A stretch of 64,000 nucleotides of DNA, taken from Tillus elongatus. Lineage: Eukaryota > Arthropoda > Insecta > Coleoptera > Cleridae. The translations under genes were made by a program, and so were the position numbers. The stretch is from contig OZ023262.1 in the NCBI GenBank assembly GCA_964006375.1, forward strand, positions 93,852,476 to 93,916,475, in the 5' to 3' direction. Within the stretch, counting starts at the first letter, position 1. Each line of letters opens with the position of its first letter. The notes below the pieces were generated by a model, which searched no databases, had not been told where the DNA came from, and saw only the letters and a list, made by a program, of their open reading frames with translations. Positions 1 through 14,971 of this stretch are shown piece after piece.

Positions 1-340
1 ACATCCTTTCCTGGCAGTTTTTGCTGCCAGCTCGTTTTCAGTGGGCCACCATGTATGTTTTCATTTTATTGAGAAATTAAGTTGAAATGGAAACTGCGCA
101 TTGTTCAAAATGTGCCGTAAATACCATTGCTTTTGTCGTATAAATATAAATTATTTGGGAAAATCTATTTCCTATGTAAACGATGCACCTGCGAGGCTCA
201 ACATAAAACGTTCTGTATCCTCAAATTTAACAAGGATTACGCGCCTAATAAAACCCACATTACACAGCTTGTTAGAGCCCGTAACCTCACATTAGGAAGC
301 ATTGCAAGCTTTATTATCTGACCGACTTTATGGCCAGTTT
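1..340 (+). pseudogene. possible N-terminal scrap of a mariner-like (DUF4817) transposase
   Basis: Two overlapping frames of about 64 residues run through this stretch. The second (127-321) contains FNKDYAPNKTHITQLV followed by a GSIAS-like end, which resembles the helix-turn-helix of DUF4817 mariner transposases (N-terminal DNA-binding part). The sequence GTGGGCCACC near 40-50 resembles the mariner terminal sequences elsewhere in this window. No catalytic domain follows and the frame changes at least once, so it is at best a decayed fragment cut by the window edge. It could also be chance similarity. Confidence 0.3.
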
Positions 341-896
341 TATTTGGCATTATAAAACCATATTTTATTATGTCACCTTATGCGGCTACATTAAAACAGT
401 ATAACATAAAATTTTGTAGATTAGTTTCTACAAAACGAACAAATAGCATTCCCGTTTCAACATATAATGGACATCAAGCACCAACAACGTCACTTTTTAT
501 GTAGCCATCTTATAGGAAAATGTTGAGTAAATCGTTATTTTGCAGGCTAGTGCGTTCTTAACACAGCATGAAATTTAAAACAGAGGTAAGAGCCCCATTT
601 AACCGGCTTACTAACAAACCACCTTAATAAATGTATTCTGAGAAACAAAACACAAAACAGATAGAATAAAGAAAGGAAACCGGTGTCGAATATTGATTAA
701 GTAATTACATTATTCTTCTAGCAATCATTAGGAAGGTTCTAAGAAAAGATTTTCCAAAAAAATCAAGACATTCAAATTTTAAAATAAAAAATTAAAAATT
801 GCTTCAAATAAACACAAAATAAAGCAACACTAATTTTTGGTCCCTTAAATTTTAAATTTATTTTATCAGGGAATTTTCGCTAGTGAGAAGAACTGT

Positions 897-900
<4 letters not shown>
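341..900. other. AT-rich stretch without a recognisable gene
   Basis: Frequent stops in all frames and no recognisable protein motif or repeat family. It leads directly into a (TA)n tract. Confidence 0.6.

Positions 901-980
<80 letters not shown>
901..980. repeat. (TA)n microsatellite, 80 bp
   Basis: Uninterrupted AT dinucleotide run. It is one of about 22 such tracts in the window. Confidence 0.98.
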
Positions 981-987
<7 letters not shown>

Positions 988-1142
988 CACACCACCGTAT
1001 CCAACTTACGGTCCTCTCAGCGGCCGTCTACCTTAGTGCCATCAGTTGGATAAATTTTAATTATTATTGATATGACGCAATGATGAGCTCTAATAAGGGC
1101 AAAACTAATATGTGTCTCCAATAATAGTTAAAATATATCCAT

Positions 1143-1145
<3 letters not shown>

Positions 1146-1198
<53 letters not shown>
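1146..1198. repeat. (TA)n microsatellite, about 53 bp
   Basis: Uninterrupted TA run. Flanking sequence shows no coding potential. Confidence 0.97.
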
Positions 1199-1201
<3 letters not shown>

Positions 1202-1655
1202 AACGGTATTTTTCTTAGTGCGACACGCATGAACGAAACGGAACATATATAAGGGGATATACTACTCATAAAATAAGACAAACTAGTAAACATTCACCTT
1301 GTATAATAACAACCTCAATTTGAAACCAATAGAATAACTATATTCCACCTTAATTACATCTAATGACACTCTTCTAATTAACTATTATCAAATGTATTAG
1401 GTTTCATTAAAGTGTTGACATATTTACATTTTGTAAACAAACTGTCCATCTCTTTTTCTGCAATGGCATTTCCTTCTCTCTTAGATAAAGAACTTGAAAT
1501 TTTATGTTTACTGAAATATCGCTAACTTGGTTGTTGATATCAGCCTCATCTTTATCAGTATATTTGTTATATTCTTATTTGCAATTTTGGTATCTTGAAA
1601 ACAAAGACGAGTTAGAAATCGGCATATTTAAAGATATAATCAATAAAATAACTTT
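1199..1655. other. no recognisable feature
   Basis: AT-rich sequence with short frames only; nothing recognised. Confidence 0.55.
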
Positions 1656-1790
1656 AAAAATATAGGCTGTAATTACCTGCACCAGTTGCTGGATCTCATA
1701 GAGTTTCTTATTAAATATTTGTACCGCAAGGAGTACACTAGTGGGAGTTATTTATTTAATCACAAGACACCATCGTTAAATAATCCAAAC

Positions 1791-1859
<69 letters not shown>

Positions 1860-1935
1860 TTTTTGACTATTCTTACAGAGTTTTTTCCGACAGATTGTAT
1901 TTTTTGGATAGATTTGATTTTGGCGAATTTTTTGT
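1656..1935. repeat. dispersed repeat with internal (TA)n, copy 1
   Basis: The block TGTAATTACCTGCACCAG, then TTGCTGGAT, AAATATTTGTACCGYAA, GGGAGTTATTTA and CACAAGACA, then (TA)n at 1794-1857, is repeated at 43055-43410 in the same order and orientation, again ending in a (TA)n tract and a similar right flank. The two copies differ in tract length and by scattered substitutions, so this is a dispersed element carrying a microsatellite. No coding capacity is seen and the element class is unknown. Confidence 0.75.
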
Positions 1936-2139
1936 TAAACGAATTCAGTTTTCTTGACTCAACAAGGTCAAGTAGCAGAAAAAATATTTTGAAAATTTTA
2001 TCATTTTTGTTTTTAAAACGCCAAAGTCGCGATTTGATACGTCAAAATTTGCAATTTTCAGACAACGAATTTGAAACAAATACTGATTATGTAGAATATA
2101 TGTCGTAATAAGTGTGTTTTACAAAGCCTTAAGGTTCAG

Positions 2140-2960
2140 CTTCAACCATCATTGTCCTTCGTTTTACTAAAATACTTTCGGAAAATCCATTTCAAATAGC
2201 CCATTTTTCTGATGCTTCGGCAGTAGTTTCAGCTATAGAGTTTATGGTTTAATAGTCTATATTTAAGTAAATTTTCCTAGAAAAAATTCGTTATTGAGTG
2301 GACCGCGACTTATGTATTTTAAAAAGGTTTCTTCAAATGAGCACAAACCAGAACCCCTAAAATTCATATACGGGGTCAGTTTAAGTTTTTGTCTGTTTAC
2401 ACATATACAAGGTGACGCATTTCTGCGGTAGAGCTCCATATATCCGTTATTATACAAGATATGAGAAAAAAAGTATATACGTCAATTATAGGGTATCTCA
2501 AGCTGCCTCTTATAAACCTATTTTGACAGTCACAGGGTGGCCCATAAGTCGTTGGTGATACACATTTTCTTTTTTTATTAGAACACCCCCTCATGTCATT
2601 GCATTCTTGTATTTTCCATCAAATTATAATGCATGTTTGTAGGCAAAAAATTTATATCGTACATCGTTTTTGAGTTGTTTCAATGATTTTGCAACTTTTC
2701 ACGTTTTTGGTACATATTTCAAACACATCAAAAATTGTGCGTTTTTCTCAATAGATAGGGGAGCCCACTGGAAATGACGCATTCAGAGAGCTTTTTTATA
2801 GGGTGTCTTGAGCTACCTCTTAAAAATTATTTCTACAATCACAGGATGGCCCATAAGTCGTTGGTGATACAAATTTTTTTTTTTTTTAATCAAACACGCC
2901 TTATGTTATTGCATTTTTGCATTTTCCTTCGAAATATACTGCATGTTTGTAAGAAAAGAA
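2140..2960. repeat. long dispersed repeat, inverted relative to 6120-6560 and 51240-51720
   Basis: This region contains GGGTGGCCCATAAGTCGTTG (2535) and GGATGGCCCATAAGTCGTTG (2845), T-rich tracts and CTATAGAGTTTATGG. The same blocks occur in reverse orientation at 6120-6480 and 51280-51560. It joins directly onto the MITE at 2964, as it also does at the other two loci, so the MITE and this repeat are probably parts of one larger family. No protein is recognisable. Confidence 0.65.
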
Positions 2961-3046
2961 ATTCTGGACGCAGCAAGTGCGTTATGGTAGCGAATTTTGA
3001 TTAAATGCTTCATATTTGAATAGCTCAATTTGCTATTAACCTATAA

Positions 3047-3906
3047 TAGTGATGGGAAAAACGGTTATTTTATGTTAACAGTTGAAGCCGTTAACGTTAT
3101 TTAATAATAAGCGTTGAAAATAACGGCTTCAGTTATTTTAAACTGGATAGTCGATCGATAGTATCCTACATTTCCAAAGCTGTGAGCGAGAGCGAGCACA
3201 CTAGTATAAATGCATTGTATTTTTACCCCGTTATTTCACGTAGTGTATAAATCTCAAATTTTGTCGATATGAGAAGGAAACAAAGGGTTAAGAAATTATA
3301 ATAAGCGTGTCGTAAATCTTTTACCACTCTGAAGTGAAACTTTTAGAAATCAGAAATGAGTCTTATATTAGTATTTACTTAGATGTTTTAGGAATTATAA
3401 ACTAGTCATTTCTAACAAATTTATTTTATGAGGGCTCTTTACGTAAATGTCAATGCCACAGCAAGAATCAATAAATATCATTATTTATCACGTCTTGGGA
3501 AGTTAGACGTTAGAACTTTTATTGATACACAGGGAGTGATTCTAAGAACTCCATAACATAACGCAGCTCATAAAATTTCGGTAAAGAAATTTGCCTTTAT
3601 TATGTACATATGGTTTGTTATTACATTATGCTTTTATTCTTTCTTAGAAAAATCTCTATCTCTAGTTACATTTTCGGTGCACTGGTCATCTTTATCAGTC
3701 CACTTTTAAAAACTGTGCAAACAACAGCCAACAGTATAAAAAATTGAGTTTGAGTTAAAAAAAAATTGGAAGATATATAGTATTAATTGTTTATTTACTT
3801 ATTTTATTATTCGTTGTTTTAAAATTAGTTTCAAAAATTTCAAAGGGCTGTAACTTGGAGGAGAAGGGGAATCACCCTGTAAAATTTTTCGCATCAATTT
3901 GGTAAC

Positions 3907-4000
<94 letters not shown>

Positions 4001-4750
4001 TTTAATTTTTTATATTTAAATGCATATAGATATTAAAAAATGTTGTATCATTATATTTTTTTATCAATTTGATAACTATTATCAGACAAACGAAAATGAC
4101 GTGTTAACTGTTTTCTTAGGTAATGTATATAAATTTAAATAAATAAGTACTTTAATTTCACGTGAAATAACCTTATTTTGCGTTGTCTATAGTGAAAGTA
4201 ATATCACGTTTTTACAGAAATTCATCTTTTCACCCAACATTTTTTATTATTAAATATTTGGATTTACATACTAGTGGGAAACTCAACTGTTTCAAAAATA
4301 ACAGCTTCTCAGTTTAACAGAATAACTCTGTGTGGTAGTGTCCGTATGCCGTATCCTCATCAACAACCGGTTAAAGTTAAAATTAAAATTAAACCGTTTT
4401 ATTGTACCGAAGATCGTACGTCCCTAAAGCTGTGAGCGAGTGCGAGCACAGTAGTATAAATAATAATGTTATGAAGTACAGTCCGCTATATACTGTATAA
4501 CCATACATATTTAGCATTCCCAATCTCAAGGCTATTCATCCCGTTAAATAACAGTTGCCGATGAAAACCGATGTTTATTCATCGAACCTAGTTGCAGTAG
4601 AATTGAAACAGACACGACTCCGAATTCTAGTTTAGTGTAAATAGCGTTACTTTTTAAGCTGTTATTTTTATAAATCCATAACTGGTGGTTACCGTTACGG
4701 CTCGGTAACCGTTTAAAAATAGCTGACAGTTAAATAACGACCCATCACTA
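3047..4750. mobile_element. non-autonomous hAT-type element with perfect 8-bp TSD
   Basis: Ends are TAGTGATGGG and CCCATCACTA, perfect 10-bp inverted repeats, flanked by the direct repeat ACCTATAA at 3039-3046 and 4751-4758. The uninterrupted form of the target is visible in the related MITEs. An 8-bp duplication and a TAGTGATGGG end are typical of hAT transposons. No transposase frame remains. Inside are a 36-bp direct repeat (3176-3211 and 4426-4461, starting AAAGCTGTGAGCGAG) and a (TA)n tract. It is younger than the MITE it entered. Confidence 0.85.
3911..3997. repeat. (TA)n microsatellite inside the hAT-type element
   Basis: 87-bp TA run immediately after AACACCC, the same CACCC-type boundary that precedes several other (TA)n tracts here. 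Confidence 0.97.
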
Positions 4751-4988
4751 ACCTATAAGGTTGACCAGAAAACGAGTTTTTTCGGGAACACTTTGTTTAG
4801 TTTCGAAAATTTTTGTACATTTTTAAACAATAAAGTTATTTTGATGAAACATTGCACATTGTTTTTACTATGTAGGTTATACAGGTAACCAAATTTGATG
4901 CCAGCTTTCTTAAAAAAAAACACGCATATTACACTATTAAACATTTTTATGAAAATTCACTACCATAACGCACCTCCTGTATCCAGAC

Positions 4989-5807
4989 TTTTTTGTATGA
5001 AAATTCGCAAAAGCTGTGAGTATACTATTATTTTTATCATTATTTTAATTGTTGTACGATAACCATTATACGTATGAGATTAAACGTAAATTTTTCGTTA
5101 ATTTTTGAATGGTATATTAACGATTTAATTAATAATTTTTCGATGAAAGAAACTTTTTGTAAAACTTCGTTACGGTAATGAATTTTCGCCGTCACGACTT
5201 TCTAATTGTGTTTTATTTCCGTGGTTGCTCACAGCTTATGTAGCACACATGACTGCATTATTTGCTAACAGCGTTAGGTACTGTCTGTTTAATTAGAAGT
5301 TTACACAATATTTTCGTAAGAGATTGAAATCTTGGTTGAAGTAGATAACTTCTAAACTTTGCTGCGAAAACTTTTCCAAAACTCACTAGACCGTTAAAGT
5401 CATAATTAAAACTATCAAAGTCGATATCGTAATTAGAACGGCTACAGCCACGTAAAATCATTTGACTTCCTTTTGTTCAATTGGATAGGAAAGCGAAGAT
5501 ATGAAAATTTGATTAAAATCTAATTGTTCCTTAATTAGATTTGCTTATGAAATATCGGCCTGCTTCATAACACTTATTTCATTTCCTCAAATCTTCTGAG
5601 TTTGTGCTTGAGTAAGGCCGACCCTAGTTTTCAACATCTTTATTCGATTTATTTAATTAAGTAATTCAAAACTGCAAATCTAGGGATTAACTTCCAGATT
5701 AAACAGAAATTAATTATATCAAAGATAAGGAAAAATACTTCATAATTAGTCAGATTTGGACGCTAGTTCGCATTAAATTTACATTTTGTGTATACGTATT
5801 AAAAAAC
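4989..5807. other. no recognisable gene
   Basis: AT-rich intergenic sequence between two MITE copies. Short frames carry no recognised motif. Confidence 0.55.
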
Positions 5808-6119
5808 TCTGGACGCAGCAAGTGCGTTACGGTAATTTTCATAAAAATGCTTTTATTGCAAATATGTGTGTTTTCTTTTTAAGAAAGCAGGCATCAATTT
5901 TGGTTACCAGTGTAACCTATATAGTAATAACAATGTGCCATGTTTCATCAAAATGAGTTTATTGTTTAAAAATGTACAAAAATTTCCAAAAGTAAACTTA
6001 GAGTGTTCACGGAAAAACTCGTTTCTTGGACAACCTTATGGGTTAATAGCAAATTGGGCTATTCAAATCTGAAGCATTTGATCAAAATTCACTACCGTAA
6101 TGCACTTGCTGCATCCAGA
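5808..6119. mobile_element. MITE copy M2, uninterrupted (about 312 bp)
   Basis: The left end TGGACGCAGCAAGTGCGTTA (5810 on) and right end TAATGCACTTGCTGCATCCA (about 6099-6118) are inverted repeats. Internal blocks (AAGAAAGCAGGCATCAA, ATAGTAATAACAATGTGCC) match M3 and M4. It is the best reference copy in the window because nothing is inserted in it. A 68-residue frame inside is not conserved between copies and is not a gene. Confidence 0.8.
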
Positions 6120-7232
6120 ATTTTTTTCTTACAAACATGCATTGTATTTCGATGAAAAATGCAAAAATGCAATAACATAAGGCGTGTTTGATTAAAAAAA
6201 AAAAAAAATTTGTATCACCAACGACTTATGGGCCATCCTGTGATTGTAGAAATATTTTTGAAGATGTAGCTCAAGACACCCTATAATTAATATATACATT
6301 TTTTTTTCATATCTTGTATAATGAAGGATATATTGAGCTTTATCGATTTTTTACGAAAATTCTACAAAAATGATATACCATTAAACGATAAACTCTATAG
6401 CTAGGACTACTGCCAAGCATCAGAGAAAGAGTCTATTTGAAATGAATTTTCCGGAAACATTTTAGTAAAATGAAGGACAATGACGGTTGAAACTGAGACT
6501 TCAGGGTTTGTAAGACATCCTTCTGGACACATTTGATTTCCATAGCCCGTATTAGATTCAAGTTATTTGCCTAAATATTGCCGATTTTGACGTTTGGAAT
6601 CGCAACTTTGACACTTTGAGGAAAACCAAAATTTATTTTTCTTTAAATGCCTATAACTTTTTGTCTTTTGACCTACATAGCTAAAGTTTGGCAGGTAACT
6701 TACCTATAAGGATATAAACCCGCGTATCAAATTTGGTTGCACTTGCTTTGTTAGTTCCGGAGATATATATCTTTTTTCGAAAGAAAACACAAAATTTTCC
6801 GGGAAAACCTGCGCAGATTTTCCTGGATAACGAACTTATCCAAGCCATTTGCAAAAGGAATTTATTCACCAAATTTAATCAAAATTGGCCCATTATTTTT
6901 GAGTTATCGGATATGTGTTCTGGGGGGCCTAATTTGCGCTCATTTGAAGAAGTTTTTCTCATGTCGGGATCTCCTCATTAGTGAATTTTTTTAAAGAAAA
7001 TTAACTAAAAGTCCATACGCAGCGGGTATCTTATGGTAGCGAATTTTTTCCAATATATTGAATAGCTTTTATAAAATTAAAAGTCTAGACGCAGCAAGTG
7101 CGTTACGGTAACCAACCCATGGAAATCATCTACACACTTTTACCAAAATTGTACACTGCTTTCTGGCTACTTCATTACTCCCCTTCATTAAAAAAAAACA
7201 TTGACGCAGCGAGTGCGTCATGGTAACGAATA
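6120..7232. repeat. long dispersed repeat plus cluster of three MITE-end motifs
   Basis: Positions 6120-6900 match 51240-52040 in order and orientation (TTATGGGCCATCCTGTGATT, TTTTTGAGTTATC and many intermediate blocks). At the distal end, the terminal motif of the MITE family occurs three times within 220 bp (7014-7050, 7087-7110, 7202-7232) in the same orientation. Frames here are short and not conserved with the other copy. Confidence 0.65.
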
Positions 7233-7393
7233 AGGTGTATAAAATAAAGTGCTTAGTTTTTTTTCGGTAATCGTTATGGAAGAAATGTGCCGTAGGTACA
7301 TTACGTTCCTCTTTTTTTGAAAAACGATAAATTATCTCAAAAATAATTGTAACAATCTTATCTGTGATGGGCGGCGAACGAATAAAATTTGTA

Positions 7394-8745
<1,352 letters not shown>

Positions 8746-8835
<90 letters not shown>
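8746..8835. repeat. (TA)n microsatellite between mariner elements B' and C
   Basis: 90-bp TA run shared by the right end of B' and the left flank of element C. Confidence 0.97.
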
Positions 8836-8836
<1 letters not shown>

Positions 8837-8847
8837 GTACATATATA

Positions 8848-10276
8848 CAGGTATATCCGCTTTTATTATCTAGGCCGTAAAAATTATGCGATAGAGACTA
8901 ATTTTGGTGAGCAGATATAAACGACACGTGCATTATTTGAAAATCATATTGTCGAATACAAGCAACTTGCAGTTATAGCCTGTATATTTAAACATTTTTG
9001 AAATCGACGATTAATTCTACACACTTTTTTCGCCGACCGTTTTCGATAAATTGGAGATTACATTTATCATGTATCTCATTTTTCCTTGTTTTGTCAAAAC
9101 CTTATTTGTCACATGCATCACTGTTGACAGTTGAGTACTCCTGTAGGTAGTAACTCATAATACAGTGCCTTTTACTTTTACACCCAATGTGTTGCTATGA
9201 CTTTTACATGTTAAATGTCATCAGAATGACTGTCATGCCAAGGGGATGTACCGACAACAATTTCCAGATCGTCGGACACCAGCAGCGCGCACCTTTTACT
9301 TGACAGGTTCATTCTCGAGATCGATACAACACTCTTATCATGAGGCACCTGCAAAAAATGAAGAATTTTCGATAAATATATTAGCGTCCACAAAGTTGAG
9401 TCCAAAAGCTTCCGTCAGTGAGATTTCTCTATAAATAGAAAGTATCAAGAGCAGCTTACATAGGATCGTCAAATAAGGCAATCTCCATCCTTATAAAGTA
9501 CGTATTGTTTCAGCACCTTTTCCCACAGACTAGAAACAAATGCTTCATTTTAATTCATTTCTCTTCTACGAGTTATTCTTCCAGAGGATCATACGTTATT
9601 GGAGAATATCCTATAAAACGATGAATCGAGATTTCATAGCAGCACAATTCTCCTTACTGGCCAGGGGAAAACCCACATTGTGTTGAATTAACCCATTTTC
9701 AAACAACATGGGGCATAAATGTGTGATGCGGATTACTCAATGAGCGTGTGATAGGTAGATGCTTATTTTTCGAAAATACGTTGAGTGGGGGTGGCAGAAA
9801 TTTTCTTGAAAACATTTCTTTAATTGCTAAAAGATATGCATGTTCGTAACCGTGGGACAATTTTCTGGCAACAAGACGGTGCCATCATACAAGAACATAT
9901 TTGTGAAAAGTTACTTGAATGGAAGATTCTGTAATAAACGGATTGCTGATGGAAGAATTATAAAGTGGCCAGCTTCTCCCCCTGATTTGACCCCGCTAGA
10001 TTTTTCCCATGAGGTCCTTACAAAGAGATGGTTTATACTTATCAGCCAACAGATGTTAATGATCTTAAAAATAGGACAAGACGAGCATGCCATAACTTTA
10101 CTCCCGGTATATGCAAGGGAACTACTTAAACGATTTTAAGCTCGTGTTGAAGTGAAGGCAAGACATTCGACAATATGCTCCTCAGAGATAGCACGTATCA
10201 TTAGATATGACCACTGAATTTTATTTTAAACGTATAATTATTATAAGAATAGCCTGGATAATAAAAGTCGAAATAC

Positions 10277-10279
<3 letters not shown>
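8848..10279 (+). mobile_element. mariner-like element C, 1432 bp, bracketed by (TA)n
   Basis: Left end CAGGTATATCCGCTTTTATT and right end AATAAAAGTCGAAATACCTG are inverted repeats that continue for about 30 bp. Each is preceded or followed by TA within a (TA)n tract. The interior holds the mariner-like transposase remnant below. The termini differ from those of families A, B and D, so this is a separate family. Confidence 0.85.
9246..10139 (+). pseudogene. mariner-like transposase pseudogene of element C
   Basis: The N-terminal part reads YRQQFPDRRTPAARTF, the DUF4817-type DNA-binding region. Further on, WQQDGA (second Asp, about 9870) and RIIKWPASPPDLTPLDF (third Asp, about 9955-10005) are visible but in different frames. 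The middle of the gene, including the first Asp region, is too damaged to read. Frameshifts and stops make it non-functional. It lies on the plus strand, opposite to B'. Confidence 0.75.

Positions 10280-10361
<82 letters not shown>
10280..10361. repeat. (TA)n microsatellite right of element C
   Basis: TA run beginning at the CTG terminus of element C and passing into an (ATT)n stretch. Confidence 0.97.
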
Positions 10362-10364
<3 letters not shown>

Positions 10365-10690
10365 ATTATTATTATTGTTTATTGGTATATAATAATACAT
10401 CATGTCCATATAAAGAAGTCAGAGACTTGTACATATATTATTTGACATAATTTAAATCGTTTTGGCCCAAATGTGTTTGACGTATGCTTTCCAAAAGTTA
10501 TTAACTTCAAATTTTGACGTACGAAAATTTAATTACCTTCTTCTCCCATCTAATGTTTCAATCATTGCCTACATTCATAACAGCTTCCAACCATATCAAT
10601 ATTCTCTTCGGATAAAAATCTGTTCTAACCATTCCTTATTAAATACAACATTTTTAAATTTTAAACAGGAACTAAATGACAGTATCTAAC
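10361..10690 (-). mobile_element. LINE-like 3' end with (AAT)n tail
   Basis: On the minus strand the stretch ends in an AATAAA-like site followed by an (AAT)n tail (plus-strand ATT repeats at 10361-10377), and contains a short coding-like run with FEVNNFWKAYVKHIWAK. A diverged copy in the same orientation, with the same (AAT)n tail, lies at 14972-15230; AACTTCAAATTTTGACGTAC versus CACTTCAAATTTTGACATAC is one shared block. This fits the 3' end of a non-LTR retrotransposon. The clade is not determined. Confidence 0.5.
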
Positions 10691-10703
10691 TGACATTAAC
10701 CTA

Positions 10704-12180
<1,477 letters not shown>

Positions 12181-12184
12181 ATGA

Positions 12185-14545
12185 GTCTTGTACACCCTTG
12201 TACGTTCTATCTTCTTGCCTTTTGTGATATTTTTTTAATTTTTTACAACACACCACGAGCGCTCACAGCCTTAAAACTATCATACCGTGGGTGTCGACAC
12301 GGAGGAAAGAGACAACTTGTTAATTCTGCACTTGAAGGTTTGGAGGTTCGGAGGAGAAGGGAAAACATGTGCCGGCAAGGAATTACACAACTTGGAAGTA
12401 CTCGGGACAAAAGAGCTGGCGTAGCAAGATGTTTCATGTCTGGTGACCTGGACAATAAAAGGGTGCATTCGCTCTGACCCCTGGTAGATCTGTTGGGGGC
12501 AGCATTATGGAAGAAAGCTCCTCTGAGCCCATGCTCCCATCTACAAAAGAGAGAGAGAGAGAGGTCACCAACGGCACGTTGGTAGGCAAGGGATGTCAGC
12601 TTTTGGGTGAGGGTAGGGTCACCGATGAGACGTATAGCTCTCTTCTGAGTGGAGTCCAGGATAGCGAATGTAGAAGCGGCAGCGGCACCCCAGATGTGGG
12701 AGCAGTATTCGGGGTTTAGCCTTATTTGTGAAGTATATAAGGTATAGAGATAAGCTGGTGAAAAGTATTTGCGCGCCCGGAAGAGGAAACCTCATTTATT
12801 AGCAGCCGCATCTGCAACTGATATGACATGTTGGTGCCAACTGAAATTTCGAACCACAGAAATGCCAACAAGTGAAAAGGACTCATTACTTTGAATAACC
12901 TGGTTGTTCATTGTGATGGGCCTAGGGCTGGTGTATCTCTTATGAGATAGAAATGAAAACTGAGCTTTGGCGGAGTTGAATAGTACCAGATTTATACTTT
13001 CCCAGTCTAATATTTTTTGGAGATCCACAGATACAGAACCCTCCATGAGTCTACGATCTTCATCTAATTGAGCTAAAGAGACCAGACTTAGAATATTGTA
13101 TATTTGAGTGGAGGATGCTGTCATCCACGTAACTTGCAACTGAGTTGGATGTTCTGGAGAAAAGGTAATTGATGTGAAGAAGACACAAAATAGGGGCTAA
13201 AGCTGAACATTGAGGGACTCCTGCATTAATTGGATAAAGTTTAGAGGAATGGCCATACACGACAACAGAAATGCTCCGGTTGGAGAGGAAATGAAATTTG
13301 CTGCCCACGTACAGAGTTTTGGTGGTAGGCCATAGGTCGGTAGTTTTTTAAGCAGCGCTGCGTGCCAGACCTGGTCGAATGCTTTGGATATGTCTATAGC
13401 AACAATCTGGGATTCGCCGTGTAGTTCCATAGACTTGTTCCAAGAATGGGTGACAAAGGAAAAGAGGTCGGCAGTTGATCTGCGCTGACGGAATCTATAC
13501 TGCCTGTCGTGTTGTAGACTGTGTTTTTCAAGAAATTTTAGTAATTCGGTGTTTATATACTTTTTCATCACTTTAGAAATGACTGAAAGGAGAGAGATAG
13601 GCCTGTAGTTGCTAGGAAGCGCTTTCGATCCTTTCTTGGGGACAGGTTGTACTCGAGCAGTTTTCCAGTTACTAGGGAATATGCCTCTATTGTAAGATGT
13701 CTGAAACAGACGAGTCAGGACAGGAGCAAGTTCTGGTGCGCATTTTTTGAGAACATTTGCTGGGATCTCGCCAAGACCAGGCTTTCCTGGTATTAAGAGA
13801 AGAGAGCATCTTTCGTACCATTTTAGTTTTGAAAATGATATCCGTCATTTTATGCGCGACATTGGGGACTGTTGGTGGTTGAACATTTGGAGGTGGGTTG
13901 AGAGTAGAATTTCCGGCGAACAACGAGGAAAAAAGTTCAGCCTTTCCCAGGGCGGTAGAAACAATTTCGTCCCCCGAAACAGGAGGTGGGAACGTGCTCT
14001 TGCAGAAATTATTCCCAATAGATTTAGCAAAGGTCCAGAAGGGTTTGCTGCCGTTGGAGTTTGAGAGGACTTTGTTTGTGACGTGGTTATGAAACGAGTT
14101 TGTTGCCTCAGAAAAAATGCGGACATAGCGGTTTCTTGCGCCCTTAAATGCTTGGTGGTTTTCTTGACTGGGACTGCGCAGGAGCATTTTGTGAGCTTTG
14201 GCCTTTTCAAGTGTGGCCTTGTCACAGTATTTAGAGAATCAGGGCTTTGAGTGGCTAAATAGGTTTTTTGTGTACGTGGAATAAATAATTCCATGCCAGC
14301 TTGGATGATTTCGGTGACGTTTTGTGAAATATCAGAGGGGTCAGGATGAGAGAAGCAGACAGACGCCCATGGAAATGAGGAAGAGTAATCCCGCATTTCG
14401 TCCCAGTTTGCGGAGTTGTAGTGCCAAACGATACTTGGGTGTGATGACTGTGTGACCTCGGGTTGCATTGCGCAGAAAGCAGTGACCACGCCGTGGTCTG
14501 AACGACCAAGGGGGGCGGTGCATGTATGTCGGGAAAAAATTGTTA
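12185..14545 (-). mobile_element. 5'-truncated jockey-like LINE
   Basis: Minus-strand frames cover the end of an apurinic-like endonuclease, a reverse transcriptase and the C-terminal region of a non-LTR retrotransposon. The 5' end stops abruptly near 14545 inside endonuclease sequence, where dispersed-repeat sequence takes over. That is the usual 5' truncation of LINE insertion. The C-terminal part is the same family as the fragment at 33430-34090. Confidence 0.85.
12280..14510 (-). pseudogene. LINE ORF2 remnant: endonuclease end, reverse transcriptase, C-terminal region
   Basis: In coding order the minus strand shows GRSDHGVVTAF (C-terminal SDH motif of the endonuclease, about 14500), VAIDISKAFDQVWH (RT motif A, about 13400), GVPQCSALAPILCLLHIN (motif B, about 13200), YVDDSILHS (motif C, about 13120-13150) and NNQVIQSNESFSLVGISV (about 12880), then a C-terminal segment with RTSKLCNSLPAH-like sequence shared with 33430-34090. 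The frame changes several times (frames at 13845-14489, 13687-14187, 13197-13571, 13060-13308, 12792-13139), so no full protein is made. A GA-repeat slippage tract lies at about 12550-12566. Confidence 0.85.
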
Positions 14546-14971
14546 CTGTTTTTGAGTTTTTTCAATTTTTTGCAACTTTTAACATTTTTGGCACATATCA
14601 AAAATTATGACACGGCGTTTTTACCAATAAATATAAGAGTCGCATAAAAGTAACGCATTACAGTTTATATTATTCCTCAAACAAATCTAGGTGCCGTATA
14701 CAGAGCGCTCTCAAATAATGACTGAATTTGAAACTATTCAAATTTAACAAAAATTTTTCAAATTGAATAACTTCCTATTCCTACACGCTTTCTGAAATGT
14801 TTTTTGCATCTTGTTTTCTTGAATCTTAATCACAGATGACGTACCTATATAATTTGGATTGTAGGTACATATTAAGCAGATTAAAAAAAAGACAATACTC
14901 TGATATATTTGTTTCTTTCCGTAAAAATCGTTGTTCGTAAAATTTTTGTGACAGTTTGGTAATTAATAATA
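14546..14971. repeat. dispersed repeat fragment interrupted by the LINE
   Basis: TTTTTGAGTT...CAACTTTTAACATTTTTGGCACAT matches the repeat at about 2670-2740. The LINE 5' end abuts it. The remainder is AT-rich and unrecognised. Confidence 0.5.

Larger units (their letters stand above)
2964..4988. mobile_element. MITE copy M1 (about 320 bp net), split by a hAT-type insertion
   Basis: The left terminus (2964-2998) carries GGACGCAGCAAGTGCGTTA followed by TGGTAGCGAATTTT, and the right terminus (4951-4988) is its imperfect reverse complement. Internal blocks (ATTAACCTATAAGGTTGACC split across the insertion, AAATTTGATGCC) match copies M2, M3 and M4. Removing 3047-4750 restores the arrangement seen in the other copies. 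No open reading frame is present, which fits a non-autonomous TIR element. Confidence 0.75.

Noticed and set aside
13747..14064. Plus-strand frame of 105 residues in the LINE region
   Set aside because: Antisense shadow of the minus-strand LINE coding sequence.
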